NCBI GenBank assembly: GCA_050084985.1 | Contig: JBITNC010000001.1 | Location: forward strand, 85,498,001-85,562,000 | Direction of reading: 5' to 3' | Source of the DNA: Nageia nagi | Lineage: Eukaryota; Pinophyta | Length of the DNA: 64,000 nt | In this document: positions 12,540 through 23,437 of the stretch, one piece after another | Layout of the letters: each line of letters begins with the position of its first letter | Position numbering within the stretch: position 1 is the first letter of the stretch | The notes under the pieces: model-generated | Told to the model about the DNA's origin: nothing | The model's input: the letters and a program-made list of their open reading frames with translations, nothing else | Database searches by the model: none | Position numbers and translations under genes: made by a program

Positions 12540-13211
12540 ATGGTGGATACTATTGCTCCATCATTTCATACTAATTCTATGCATCATTATATTGATTATT
12601 TTGAGGTTTTTTATGATGATTATGTGATAGATGAGAAATTATCCCTTCATTTATTTAGTAATGAATTAAGGGAAGAAGTCAAAAATAATGTACTCATGTT
12701 TAATCCACCAACTCTAAGAGATGAAATATCATTGACCAAGTTATCAGAAGCTATACTTGCATATCCACAACCTATTATGATTCATGATGACATCCATGTG
12801 GAGCCATTAGACCGTATTGTAGAGTGTGAGGACCTTCCACTCACTTATATCAGTATGTGTGATGTAGTACCTATATAAACAATTATATAGTATGAGGAAC
12901 TTCCTCTCACTTATCTCAGTACATATGGTGTGGAGCTAGTGAACCCCATTGAGGAGTATGAGGCCCTTCCCTCATCTTGTACCCATACAAATGATGTGGC
13001 TTTTGAGTGTTCAAGTCTATTAGATAAGGTTGTAGAGTGTAAGTATATTTCTCTCACTTCATTAATATGGATAATCTTATGTTACATGTTTTCTTCAAGC
13101 ACCTACTGTAGGACTATTGAGTGCAGCAATAATAGCATGGTGAATTCTTTTAGATCATTCTTTTTTTTCCTCCTTGATACAAGCATCATCTTTATTGAAG
13201 TGGAGTTTTGA
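12540..13211 (+). pseudogene. S reading frame: Gag fragment plus 22-residue acidic repeats
   Basis: One frame of 224 codons is open except for two stops (TAA at 12876 and TAG at 12888). Residues about 36-82 (LHLFSNELREEVKNNVLMF then NPPTLRDEISLTKLSEAI) resemble the C-terminal half of gypsy Gag, of the form 'L-x-G-L-x-x-E-I-x-x-x-V-x-x-x-x-P-x-T-L-x-x-A-x-x-L-A-K'. Downstream, an acidic unit of the type (E)CEDLPLTYIS recurs with starts at 12822, 12888, 12954 and 13035. The spacings are 66, 66 and 81 bases, all multiples of three and all in the same frame. Zinc knuckle, protease and RT are absent. In-frame repeat expansion suggests the frame was translated while repeats accumulated. What the repeats do is unknown. 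Confidence 0.6.
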
Positions 13212-13336
13212 TTCATGTATGGGCTCATGTTTAGCTTTGGCACACTATTGGCTACTATTTTCAAGTTGGACTCCTTGGTTCCCTCTTGTCCTTATTATTC
13301 ATGGACAAATTATATACATACTTCATATTTTTGGGT

Positions 13337-13505
13337 AAGCTTTGAGGACCAAGCTTATCTAATGGGGTGAGAATGTTATGACTCCCCTTAGTATATTAGG
13401 TCTATAGTGTGTATTACATTTTGTTAGTGTGTGGTGTTTAGAAGCTTTGAGGACAAAGCTTCCTTAAAGGGGTGTCATTGTTATGACCCCATAACATGTA
13501 TTAGG
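13337..13505 (+). repeat. Duplicated interior/LTR junction of S
   Basis: 13337-13400 and 13442-13505 are 64-bp near copies. Each holds 'aagctttgaggac.aagctt', a short purine run and 'tgttatgac...tattagg', which is the end of the interior plus the first bases of the LTR. The second copy is the functional LTR start. The first is a tandem or ancestral duplicate. Confidence 0.8.
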
Positions 13506-13733
13506 AATAGTACTTGCATTTAGTCCCATATGCACTATGCATTGGATTACTTATCTTGTATAAGTTATTTATAGGTGGATTCCCTATTATTAAAAAAGAA
13601 GAAGAAAGAGTTGAGTTTTATGTGAAAAGTGATTCAGAAGGAGGTTCCACCCTCGAAGTGGTGCAAGCTATTTATTAGTGTATTTTTGTAAGATTAAGCC
13701 ATAATCCAATTATGATCCATTAGGATCTTAACA
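13479..13733 (+). repeat. S 3' LTR
   Basis: Begins TGTTATGACC and ends CTTAACA, followed by the target-duplication copy CTATC. The preceding purine stretch 'aaagggg' is the likely polypurine tract. Confidence 0.88.
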
Positions 13734-14508
13734 CTATCAATGTTCCATTTTTTATACCCAAATAGAAACAATTCAGTGTTTGCACTTGGATTGGTATGTA
13801 TTGTGAGGGATATTTGTGCAAGTCATAGTTTATGCATGGGGACCATATATTTTAGGTTAGCTCTATCAAGACTTACACTACATAGTGACAATGGTAAGTC
13901 CAATATCATAGTAGCACATGCATCCCTTCTATAGGTTTGGATGTATAAATAAATTATTATGTTTAATCCCATTATATTGGCTAGAAAGTGAAGTAATCCT
14001 ATAGATATTGCTATGTATTATTGGCTATCAGGTCTAGGATGCTTTTAGGTGCCTTGTGATATCGAGGCAATACAAAGGGATATTTATGGTCTACAAGATA
14101 AATATATAGTTTGGGTGGCTTATCAGGACTATTCATAAGATGAAGATGCTCACTAGAATGCATGGGTGAGGCAACATTATTTCTTATAGACTAGGCACAT
14201 AAGGGTGAAGCCTTACTATTCAAGTCATGTATTATGATAATCTATATCGATACAAGATATTCCAATGGGTCTCAAATATTATCTAAGGTAGAGAAATGAG
14301 GCATATGTAACAAAGTATACCTTAGTTATGTTTAGGTAGAGGAGAACATGAGAGGATCCTATTAATATGGATGGAGAAGTAGCTATTTCATTTTCCCTTG
14401 ATGTAGTTTCAAGGCATGAGGTATGTTGGGTAGGCATAAAGCTTGTCTCACTTGGGATAACAACCATGGATGGTGAGGAGAAGATGGAGGTATCCACTGA
14501 GGAGTCAT
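13734..14508 (+). pseudogene. PMD protein pseudogene 2, segment 2 (central)
   Basis: Continuation of the PMD relic between elements S and C1. Frames with few stops read RNNSVFALGLVCIVRDICAS, DNGKSNIIVAHASLL, DIYGLQDKYIVWVAYQDYS, HIRVKPYYSSH and DIPMGLKYYLR. Next comes MDGEVAISFSLDVVSRHEVC, ending in an acidic GEEKMEVSTEES. PMD proteins commonly have an all-helical core followed by a variable acidic tail, and this fits. C1 inserted at 14508 inside the acidic tail. The codons on either side of C1 rejoin in frame once one target-duplication copy is removed. Confidence 0.6.
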
Positions 14509-15005
14509 TGTTGGAATGTATAATGCATTATTGTAAAGGTTGTGTAATAATATTCTATGTAAGTTTACTAATACTTAAGGGTATCATTTTATACCTTAAG
14601 ATTTAATTGAATATGATAATGTAACTTGTCCTACACTCTATTTCATGAGCATGTCCTTTGGGTAAAAGGATGTGCATGTCATGCTTTTGTACATTGGATA
14701 AAAGGGTGATCTAAAGAGGAATTTTAGCTTATAAATAGAAGGCTCCTTCTTTATGATCACACATCAATTTATGAAGTAAAGGTATGCTATAGGATAGTGT
14801 TTAGAAAAAAAGTTTAGAAGGATTATAAGAGTTCATATTAGTGAATGAAGTGAGATCTAGTTAGTAGATGTACTCCTAGTTGGAGGAACCATTTACATCT
14901 TGAGTTATGTTATGAGATTGCTTTATGAGTTATTTAGATGTGTTTGTGAGCTTTATAGAGATTTTGGTTGTTTAAGATTGTATTAGTTATAGTTCAATTC
15001 TCTCA
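14509..15005 (+). repeat. C1 5' LTR
   Basis: Starts TGTTGGAATG and ends ATTCTCTCA. A TATAAATAG box lies at 14730-14738, so transcription would start near 14765. It is colinear with 22451-22948. A weak primer-binding site (TGGTCCAAGAGC, a decayed form of the tRNA-Met site) follows at 15008-15019. Confidence 0.9.
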
Positions 15006-17940
15006 TTTGGTCCAAGAGCTAGTTTGAATGCTCATCTTCAACATTATTTTGTGAATGAAATTATCTCACTCCTTCCTTTAACTACTTTGGTGAGGTGAAA
15101 ATTTGAAGGTATATATTTTTTTCTCTTTCCTTCAATATTATTATTTTTTGCCTCAAGTTACTAACATTGTTATGTATAAGCTAAAATTATTTTAAAAAAA
15201 ATTACATACATGTTATTGCTATGTTATTACTAACACTATTTTTTGTTAGCTGCAATCTTTCCATTAAAATATAGCAATAATATGCTATAATTGCAACTTC
15301 TTTTAGAAATACTTCAATTCTTTTACACATTTTAGTGTAAAATTTAAGGGAGGTAATTTTTTTACAAATTACCACTATTTTTCCAAAAGTATGGTATGCA
15401 TTTCAATCAGAAAAAAAGTTTATTTATAAAAAAAGGGAGACTTTATTTGATTTTTAAGATAAGTCTATTTTTAAATCTTTTATTTAAAAAAAAGTCTCAA
15501 AAAGGGGGGAGAATTTTTGTTTCTAAATGAATTTTGTTTTAAAAATAATGATTTTTTTTTTTGAAAAAAATTATCTCTTTCTTAAAAAAAACATTTATCT
15601 TTTAGCCAACCCCCCTCCTTTCATAATAGATATATGTTTCATTATACTATATAAAAAAAAAATCAAAATGTTGACATTTTTTTTATGAAGGATCAAAACC
15701 TTTTTTAAGCCAAGCAAGAAAAAGATCAAAATGTAGACATTTTTTTAAAGGATTAAAAAATAGTGTTTTGATAATGATGCATAAATATATCAATGCCCAT
15801 TCTCTACAATTTTGAGTGTCCTTGCTTAATTGGTTCCTACCTTAGCCTCTATCTCCCATTCTCTATTATGTTGAGCACCATTTCTCTATGCATTATGGTT
15901 TGCTTGCTTGTTTGCCTCCATTCTAGCCTCTATTGGTACCCTTCATTTAATGTTTGAGAGGACTTATTATTTCTAGCCTCCCTCATGCCTATTAAACATG
16001 GTCCTTGAGGCCCATTACAACTCTAATCAGCTAGCCATCTCCTCCTCATTGCTCAACCCTCTTCATCTCAAGTTTAAGCTTTTTTTAGGTCTTTTGAGGG
16101 GCCATCTATTCCAAATTAGTAGCATTTCAAGCATCTAGCTTTGTCAGAATGCACCCTTGTCATAGCTACACCCACCAAGATTCTCCACTCTCATCTCCTA
16201 AGCATAGCTTGTAACATGGCATAGAGCTATCTCCTTGCATTTATGACCCCCAAACCCTCCTTCCTAGGCATATATGTTTTTAAAAAAATGGGGAAGTTCT
16301 TTTTAAATTTTTGGTTAGTGTAGTCAAGTTTTTTGTTGTTGCTTTCAAATCATTAAATACACTTAAAAAGTAAATGTATAATTCTTATGGTAGGCATTTA
16401 ATTTTCCTTTTCTTACTTACAAGTCACTTCTTCCTATTGAATGCACTTAGAATCCTTAAATTCCACATTTAAAGTATTATCATGATGAGTTTACTTACCC
16501 CTTTGAGGGAATTTAATTTCTTTTCTTTTCTTGCAAGCCACTTCATTTATTAAATGCATTTACACTTCAAATTTAAACCATTGTCATCTAGATTAAGTAG
16601 ATTCATCATTACTTTTAAATGATTTTTTTAAAAAAATATAAGGCATTTTTTTAGTATGTTATTAGGTAAAATGAATTTTTTTTACAAATTTTTGGCCAAT
16701 ATGCATTAATTTTTTTTATCATTATGACATTTTCTGTAAGTGATAATCAAATTATTAAGCATCAAATTATTTTAAGGGGTAGATATTTGTGAATTTCTTT
16801 ACTTAAAATTTTTAGATCCTTTATAATTAAAATACTTTTTTTATCACTTAGAAACTTTTATTTTGCAAATAATGCATATTTATTACTTAAAATATTTTTA
16901 ATGCATCTTTAAAATTAATGTTGCATGCTAAGAACTTAAATCTTTATAATGCATGCTTATGATTAGTACTTATGCTTAGTACTTAAACTTTTAAGTTAAT
17001 AATGCATGCTTAGGACTTAATTTAAATGCTTAGGACTTAGATTATTTAATTCAATGATGCATGCTTATTACTTAAAAATTTTAAGTTATAATGCAATTTA
17101 TTTCCTTATGCAAAATGAACTTGTGCAAAATTAGGAATGATATAAAGATGTCCTTTAGGGGTTGGTAAACAAAACCCATTGGACATTTAGGTTTCAAATC
17201 TTGAATGGATGATGTTTTATACATTTTACTTCATTTTTTGCACTTTTGTTTTATTTACTTATGCAAAAATTGCAAACATTGAATTTGAGCAACCCTTAAA
17301 GTGAATACATTTACATGTATATTCCATAGCATGACTTGTTTGGGGAGCCATGGGGTGAGGATAGGTAGACTGGATCCTTTAAGTTTGATGATCCAAGTGG
17401 TAAAAAGTTTGTACTTCTTAATTGCCCTAAGTCCCCTATTGTTCTGGACATAACTCTAATAGATGGATAGGCATGTGTGTATTGATACCACATGTCTGCA
17501 TGTCCATTCAAGGATTATCCTAATAACCTAGGAGGACAACTTGAAACCTAATCAAGATTAATAATTTGTTCAATCCAATAAATGTCATAACTTTGAAAAA
17601 TAGTAGGTACTTTTTGTGAGAAAGTATAATACTGACCAAGGAGAACTAATTGAGTATTGGTAGTACTTGGGCTTCTTTTGTATGGGCATCCAAGTGAAGG
17701 CCTAATTTTAGACATGAAAACAAGCCTCAATAATGTCACTCTACATCTACAGTTCTTGAGATGAGAAATGTATTTGGGTACATAGGTTATTATTTGAGTT
17801 GTAAAATATTTGCACTTATGAATCAAATCAAGCATGAATCTAATATTAAATTTAACATGTATTATTTACTTGATTAAAACTTAACGTTTAAATGTTATTT
17901 ATTAAACCACATGCTTATTATTTTTCACATTCTTATGTAA
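15006..17940 (+). other. C1 long untranslated leader
   Basis: About 2.9 kb without coding signal. 15360-15760 is rich in A and T homopolymers. 16850-17095 holds a degenerate short tandem repeat built on 'aatgcatgcttaggactta'. An antisense open frame at 17548-17835 has no recognised motif. Long leaders occur in some plant copia lineages, but this could also include a later insertion that I cannot delimit. Confidence 0.55.
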
Positions 17941-17959
17941 TAAATGGGAGAATACTTTT

Positions 17960-18765
17960 TATCCAAACACATTATTGATGGTTCCAACTTTGGTATTTGA
18001 AAATCTTAGATGATAGATAAATTACAACAAGAAAGATTGGGATAAGCTTAAGCAAATATACCTTGGTTAAAAGTTTTCAAGAAGGTTTACTATTCTCCAA
18101 AAGTTGCTTCAATCTCATCAAGGGGAAGATAAAAATGTGTCTATCTACTTTAATAAAATCAATGGCCTTAGCACCCAACTTGTTGCTTATGGATGCAATT
18201 GGATTAATGATGAGTTCATGGTCTTCATCATTATTCAAAGCCTTTATTAAAAGTTTGGAAACTTTATGATAGTTATGAAAACAAGGCTTGATGATGAAGA
18301 AGTAGTCTTCTCCTTTGAGAACCTTTCTAGGCTCCTTTTGAAGTATGAGGAAACCCTTAACAAAAAGGTGTTGATTTCTTCTCCTAAGGATAATAACATT
18401 ACTCTTGGAGCAACCAAAACTTTTTTCAAGAAGAAGTTAAAACATCAAAAGAAATCTTATCTTTATTCACTCAAAAGGTTTGAAAAAGAGGCAATGGCTA
18501 CAACTACAGTAGGAACAATGGCAACAATAATAGCATAAATAATGGTAACAACAAACACTTCAAAAAAAGATATGGAAAAGGCAAAGCAAATAATTCATAT
18601 CCTAAGAAAAAGTTTGATGGTAATTCTAACTATTGTAGCATATAAGGTCATAAAGAAGTTGATTGCTATAAAAACAAAAGAGAGGAAAAGAACAAAGGTA
18701 ATAGAAATATAAAAAACTTCAAAGGAAAGAAGAATATTCAAGCTAGTTTTGCTATAGCACTCTAC
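17960..18765 (+). pseudogene. gag: C1 gag
   Basis: Across frames the plus strand reads NVSIYFNKINGLSTQLVAYG, then RLDDEEVVFSFENLSRLLL and KYEETLNKKVLIS. This is typical of the copia Gag (UBN2) domain, which forms the particle shell and binds RNA. Near 18640 a zinc-knuckle remnant reads GHKEVDCYK. Stops and two frameshifts interrupt it. It merges into protease without a clear boundary, as expected for a copia polyprotein. Confidence 0.75.
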
Positions 18766-18768
18766 ACC

Positions 18769-18963
18769 ATGTCTCACTCTTTTTCATCTAATTGGATTAT
18801 TGATTTTGGTTGCACTAATCACCTATGCTTTGAAAAGAAAAAGTTTGATAACTTTCATAAGTATAGAAAAAATGTAGTTGTAATAAGTGATAACTTTACC
18901 TTTGAAGTCCAAGGAATTAAGAGTGTGTTGATTCATGTAAAGGTTCTTAACAATGTGCTCTAA
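18769..18963 (+). pseudogene. C1 protease region
   Basis: Reads SSNWIIDFGCTNHLC, the copia aspartic-protease active-site block, normally D-S-G. Here the Ser codon has changed to Phe, so the enzyme would be damaged even without the downstream stops. The following FEVQGIKSVLIHVKVLNNVL is the usual protease C-terminal strand region. Confidence 0.8.
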
Positions 18964-19179
18964 GTTTCTAAACATAGAATTAACCTTCTCTCCATGATCC
19001 AAGTTGCTAGAAAAGGGTACTCTTTTGAATTCAACTCTTAATCTTGATCCATTACGAAAGGACTTACTACATTGGCTAAAGGATCAGTGAAAGATGATCT
19101 TTGCATTGTAGATCAAGTTCCATAAAAGATGTGTCTTGCTATAAGTGTGTGTTTTAGAGGCAATATTTGGGAGCAATAT

Positions 19180-19880
19180 TTAGGGAAACTTAACCACAAG
19201 AGTATTCAATTCATGAAAGTCTAAGAATTTGTGCAAGGTTAGCCTTCAATTTCTCCTTTGATTGGTCTATATGAAAAGTGCATTCTTGGCAAGATGCATA
19301 GACAAATATTTTAAAAAGATAAGGCAACAAGAGCATCTCAACCTCTTCAACTTGTGCATTCAAATTTGATGGGTTCATTTTAGACTATGTTGCTTGGAGG
19401 AGCATCTTACATTTTACTTTCATTGATGAATTTAGTATGATGACCTTTGGGTATCTAATTGAGCACAAAGATCAAATCTTTGAGAGATTTAAGGTTTTTA
19501 AGGCCTTTGTTAAAAATCAAACTAACCTTAAAATCAAGATGTTGAGATCAAATAATGGAAGAGAATGCAATAGCAATGAGTTCAATTATTATTGTTCTAA
19601 GTATGAAATCAAGAGGCAATTTATGATTCTTTACACTCCTCAGTAGAATGATGTTATCAAAAGGAAAAATAGATCAATTATAGAAATGGCTAGATGCATG
19701 TTGGGTAATCTTCCTAGTTTCTTATGGGGTGAAGTAGTAAGCAATGCTATTTACACCTTGAATAAGTTTATTACAAAATATATTCAAGGTGAAACTCCTT
19801 TTGAGGCATAGTTAAGAAGAAAGCCTAACATTTCACACCTTAGAGTGTTTGGTTGTAAAGCATTCTCCTTCATTATTTCT
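19180..19880 (+). pseudogene. C1 integrase
   Basis: Reads HKSIQFMKV (zinc-binding region), LGKMHRQIF and KATRASQPLQLVHSNLMG (start of the catalytic core). Next come KIKMLRSNNGRECNSNEFN, matching the second catalytic Asp block with D changed to N, and a remnant of the Glu block near 19660. Integrase joins element cDNA to chromosomal DNA. Multiple stops make it inactive. Confidence 0.8.
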
Positions 19881-20219
19881 AAGAAAGGAAAGAGTTAGAT
19901 AAAAGAGCTAAAAAGTACATCTTTATAGGTTATGATAGTCAACATAGAGGCTACAAGATCTACTCTCTATCCTACAAAGCTATGTTTATTTCAAGGGATG
20001 TAAATTTCAATAAAGTTTTTGAAGAATCTAATTTTAATGAGGATGTTGATGATGTAGATGACTCTTTAGTTGCACCTAGCTAGTTAGATATTGATGTAGA
20101 CAAGTTACCTCAAGATCAAAACTCTCCAACTCAAAGGGTAAAAAGGAGCATGACCTTGAATAAATCCTTATTTACCAAAATTGACAATAAGCATGAGCTC
20201 TCAACCTTCAAAGAAGCTT

Positions 20220-20930
20220 CTAAGCATGAGTGCTAGATGGAATCCATGAAAGTGGAGTATGAGATGCTTATGAAAAATGAAACATGGGATTTGGTTCCTT
20301 ATCCCAATGAGAAGAATATGATTGGTAATAAGTGGATCTACAAATTCAAGTTCAATTCTATTAGAGATATTGAGAAATACAAGGCAATATTAGTAGCCAA
20401 AGGTTTTGCTTAAAAATACAATGTAGATTATGAAGAAACCTTTGCTCCCATGGCAAAGATGCATACTGTGAGAATTATCCTTACTCTTTCTATAAGTCAA
20501 TGATGGAAACGTTTTCAACTTGATGTCAAATTTACATTTCTCAATGATGAATTAGATGTGGAAATCTTCATGAATCAACTAGAAGGGTTCATTATGGAAG
20601 GCAAAGAGTCCTTTGTGTGCAAGATAAAGAAGTCATTATATGGACTTAAACAAGCACCTAGATCCTAGTATAGAAAAATTTTAAGGTATTTTGTAGACAT
20701 TGGTTTCTCTAAATGATTTTTAGACCCTAATTTATATATGGTCACTTAAGGAAAAGACATGGTATTGATTCTCCTTTATGTGGATGATCTTCTAATAACT
20801 AGAAATAATGAAAAACTTATTTAAGAGTACATATCCAAATTTAAGATAACATTTGAAATGATTGATCTTGGTATCTTGCACTACTGTCTTGGAATGCAAG
20901 TATATTTATCCAAGGATTGTACTTATCTCA
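20220..20930 (+). pseudogene. C1 reverse transcriptase
   Basis: Copia RT landmarks in order: ESMKVEYEMLMKNETWDLVP, MIGNKWIYKFKFN, KYKAILVAKGF, YEETFAPMAKM, the FQLDVKFTFLNDELD type block, KKSLYGLKQAPRS and LLYVDDLLITRNNE. The YVDD catalytic box (about 20776-20787) is preserved, but stops occur before and after it. Confidence 0.9.
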
Positions 20931-21089
20931 ATTAATCTAAGTATATATCAAACATCTTATAAAAGTTTAGAATAGAGTGTAGATATGCTGCAATCCTAGT
21001 CTCTCCTAGAATCATTATTTCTCTAAGCTCCAACTCTTAGTTAGCTAATGCTATAGGTTACAAGTAATTAATTGGTAGTCTTTTGTATT

Positions 21090-21700
21090 TAATTATATCC
21101 AAACCAAATATTGCCTTTGCAATGAATCTGATGGCATGATTTATGTAGAAACCATATGTTGAGCACCTTAATGCTATTAAGCAAATCTTGAGGTATGTTA
21201 AAGGGACTAAGGATCTTGCTCTCAAGTATTCTAAGTTGCCCTCATTTGTTCTATCTAAATTCTTAGATTCTAACTATGGGGGAGATAGAGATCATAAGAA
21301 ATCAATATTTGTGTATGTGTTTAGCATTGGTTTAGGTGCTATCTCTTGGGCTTTCAAAAAGAAACTACTATTTCTCTTTTCACCATAGAATCTGAATACT
21401 ATGCCATGTATATTATAGCCTAAGAAGCCATTTGGCTAAGGCATATTCTAAAAGAAATTAGGTATGAGTAAGGTGGCTTATATTTGATTTCTTTAAACAA
21501 TTAGTTAGCTACTTCTTTGGCTAAGAATCATGTGTTTCATCAGAGAATAAAACATATGGAAATCTATACATATTTTATCAAGAAGAAGGTTGTTGATGGT
21601 ATCATACACTTGGAGTATTATCCATCCACCTTGAGCTTTATTGATTTTTTCACCAAACCCCCCTTAGAAGCTTAGTTATATAAGATTTGAGATGCTATCA
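21090..21700 (+). pseudogene. C1 RNase H
   Basis: Contains ILRYVKGTKDLALKYSKLP and the DSNYGGDRDHKKSIFVYVF block (copia consensus D-S-D-x-A-G-D...R-K-S-T-S-G). A wrecked SAExE(Y/F) block near 21385-21410 and a terminal TKPL-like block near 21650 follow. It ends shortly before the first polypurine tract. Confidence 0.85.
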
Positions 21701-21717
21701 AGTTGGTAAAGTTGCCC

Positions 21718-21730
21718 TCAAGGGGGAGTG
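21718..21730 (+). promoter_or_regulatory. First polypurine tract-like site of C1
   Basis: TCAAGGGGGAGTG lies directly after the RNase H coding end, where copia elements normally place the tract that primes plus-strand DNA. The LTR does not start here but about 720 bp later. Confidence 0.6.
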
Positions 21731-22440
21731 AAATTTGAATTCTTATGTTGAATTCATGTTTGTAATGATAACTTCACCCTTAAGAGAATTTTATGTTCTC
21801 TAGTATTAATTTTGTTGTACACCTTCATGGTAAGTTCACTCTACATGAGGAACTTGTACAAATTTTTTTAATCAAAAAGATTGGCCAATATAGCACTATT
21901 TATTTATCCATATGTAAGTAACTCATATATGTTTTTTGACACTATTTAGTTATCCATATGTAAGGAACTTGTATGTGCATGCTCTATTTTGTAATGATAA
22001 TCAACACATGTTTTATACATAGGAGGTGACTATGAGTTTTGACTTAGCATCTTTGTGATGACTTATAGTGCACCATTGAATAGTTCATGATGACATTTGT
22101 ATGATTCATCTATCCTTATTGATATGAATATGTTGCATCTAATTGATCTTGTTATTCAAGCTGCTTATGACTTGTAGGTTCCTTTGAGATTGTAGGTTAC
22201 TTACTTTAAGTATGTAGGATTTGAGCGACTCTTCATGACTTCTAGTTGGATAACTATTTCATGTACATTGAAATCAGTTGTGGCTAATGATTGTATTGGC
22301 AAAATAGTGAGTCTTAAACTAGATTTTTCTTACTTCACAAATATGTAAAAAAGTTCTCATCTCTATTGTATCTATTTGGACAAGAACTCCTTTACTTTAT
22401 CTCTTTCTTCTCTATTATTTACTCTATCATAATATTGCAT
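21731..22440 (+). other. C1 extra 3' non-coding segment
   Basis: No coding signal. It contains a short tandem duplication ('cactattta.ttatccatatgtaag', two copies at about 21892 and 21950). The sequence after the first polypurine tract begins TGAAATTTGAATTC, which would suit an LTR start, but I find no matching copy at the 5' end. Confidence 0.55.
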
Positions 22441-22450
22441 TAAGGGGGAG
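22441..22450 (+). promoter_or_regulatory. Polypurine tract next to C1 3' LTR
   Basis: TAAGGGGGAG immediately precedes the 3' LTR start TGGTGGAATG, the position used to prime plus-strand synthesis. Confidence 0.85.
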
Positions 22451-22948
22451 TGGTGGAATGTATAATGCATTATTGTAAAGGTTATGTAATAATCTTCTAT
22501 GTAAGTTCACTAATACGCAAGGGTATCATTTGATACCTTAAGTATTTAAGTGAATATGATAATGTAACTTGTCCTACACTCTATGTCATGAGCATGCCCC
22601 TTGGGTAAAAAGATGTGCATATCATGCTTTTATACATTGGATAAAAGGATGATCGAAAGAAGGATTTTGGCTTATAAATAGAAGGCTCCCTCTTTGTGAT
22701 CACACCCCAATTTGTGAAGTAAAGTTATGCTATAGGATAGTGTTTAGAAGAAAAGTTTAAGAGGATTGTAAGAGTTCATATTGATGAATGGAGTGAGATC
22801 TAGTTAGTGGATGTACTCCTAATTAGAGAAACCCCTTACATCTTGTGTTATGTTGTGAGATTACTTTATGAGTTATTTAGATGTGTTTATGACCTTTCTA
22901 GAGATATTGGTTGTTTAGGATTGTACTATTTATAGTTCAATTCTCTCA
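22451..22948 (+). repeat. C1 3' LTR
   Basis: Colinear with 14509-15005. TATAAATA box at 22673-22680. It ends ATTCTCTCA, followed by the target copy ATCAT. Differences between the two LTRs are mostly C/T and G/A. Confidence 0.9.
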
Positions 22949-23437
22949 ATCATTCGATAGGAATGATGAGGATGTGGAGATGCCTAACAAGGAGCCACCT
23001 TTGGAGATGCCCCCAATGAGGCCACCAACTTCATAGACCCATGTACTAGTGATAGACCTACTTGCAAAGGCTATTCTATTAGTGCCATCATGTGTGTGTG
23101 TGTGTATTAAGTCTTAATTCAAATTTTTATAGTTCTTTATTTTGTTATTTACCATGTATTAATATTGATTTTATTATTTTACAAAGGACAAAGTGGCTAG
23201 GATAGCCAACCTTGAGGAGAAAATAGTGACCCTTCAACCATTCAAGATTGAAGTTGATAAGTTGAGGCCTATGGAGATTGAGTTGGCAATATTGAGGAGT
23301 AGTGTTAGTGAGTTATAGGCTAATCTATCTAATAGGTATGCTTAGGTTGTTATCCTTAAGCAAGATAATAAGAGGATGTAGGAGAAGTTGACTATGACAC
23401 CTCCTAATGAATCTTAGGCATTTTTAGCCAAGAAGAT
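22949..23437 (+). pseudogene. PMD protein pseudogene 2, segment 3 (C-terminal coiled coil)
   Basis: Resumes the PMD frame broken by C1: DRNDEDVEMPNKEPPLEMPP, then THVLVIDLLAKAILLVPS. A probable intron follows. After it the frame reads KVARIANLEEKIVTLQPFKI, EVDKLRPMEIELAILRSSVS and KQDNKRM, a heptad-like Leu pattern typical of a coiled coil. The C-terminal region of the minus-strand PMD relic at 1.3-3.3 kb has a comparable character. Element C2 starts at 23438 and any remaining 3' end is lost. Confidence 0.6.
23091..23187 (+). other. Probable intron in PMD pseudogene 2 with (TG)n
   Basis: A (TG)n run starting with GT after 'ccatcat', a T-rich stretch, then 'tattttacaaag' before coding resumes. 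The GT..AG ends and AT-rich interior fit a plant intron, but the exact splice points are inferred. Confidence 0.45.

Larger units (their letters stand above)
11321..13733 (+). mobile_element. S: short gypsy-type element, gag remnant and no pol
   Basis: A 2.4-kb element with 255-265-bp LTRs, a perfect tRNA-Met primer-binding site and a 'tttgaggacaaagcttcc' tail before the 3' LTR. Target duplication is CTATT (11316-11320) versus CTATC (13734-13738), one mismatch. The only coding sequence is a frame at 12540-13211 that joins a Gag C-terminal piece to acidic repeats. No protease, RT or integrase is present, so S was non-autonomous. It sits inside PMD pseudogene 2. Confidence 0.88.
14509..22948 (+). 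mobile_element. C1: full-length Ty1/copia retrotransposon, decayed
   Basis: An 8.4-kb element with two LTRs of 497-498 bp and target duplication GTCAT (14504-14508) versus ATCAT (22949-22953). Domain order is Gag, protease, integrase, RT, RNase H, diagnostic of copia (Pseudoviridae). The leader between the 5' LTR and gag is unusually long, about 3 kb. A further 0.7 kb of non-coding DNA separates pol from the 3' LTR. Stops and frameshifts occur in every domain, so it cannot move by itself. Confidence 0.93.

Noticed and set aside
17548-17835. 95-codon minus-strand frame in the C1 leader
   Set aside because: No recognisable family. Checked for PMD, Gag and transposase patterns without success.
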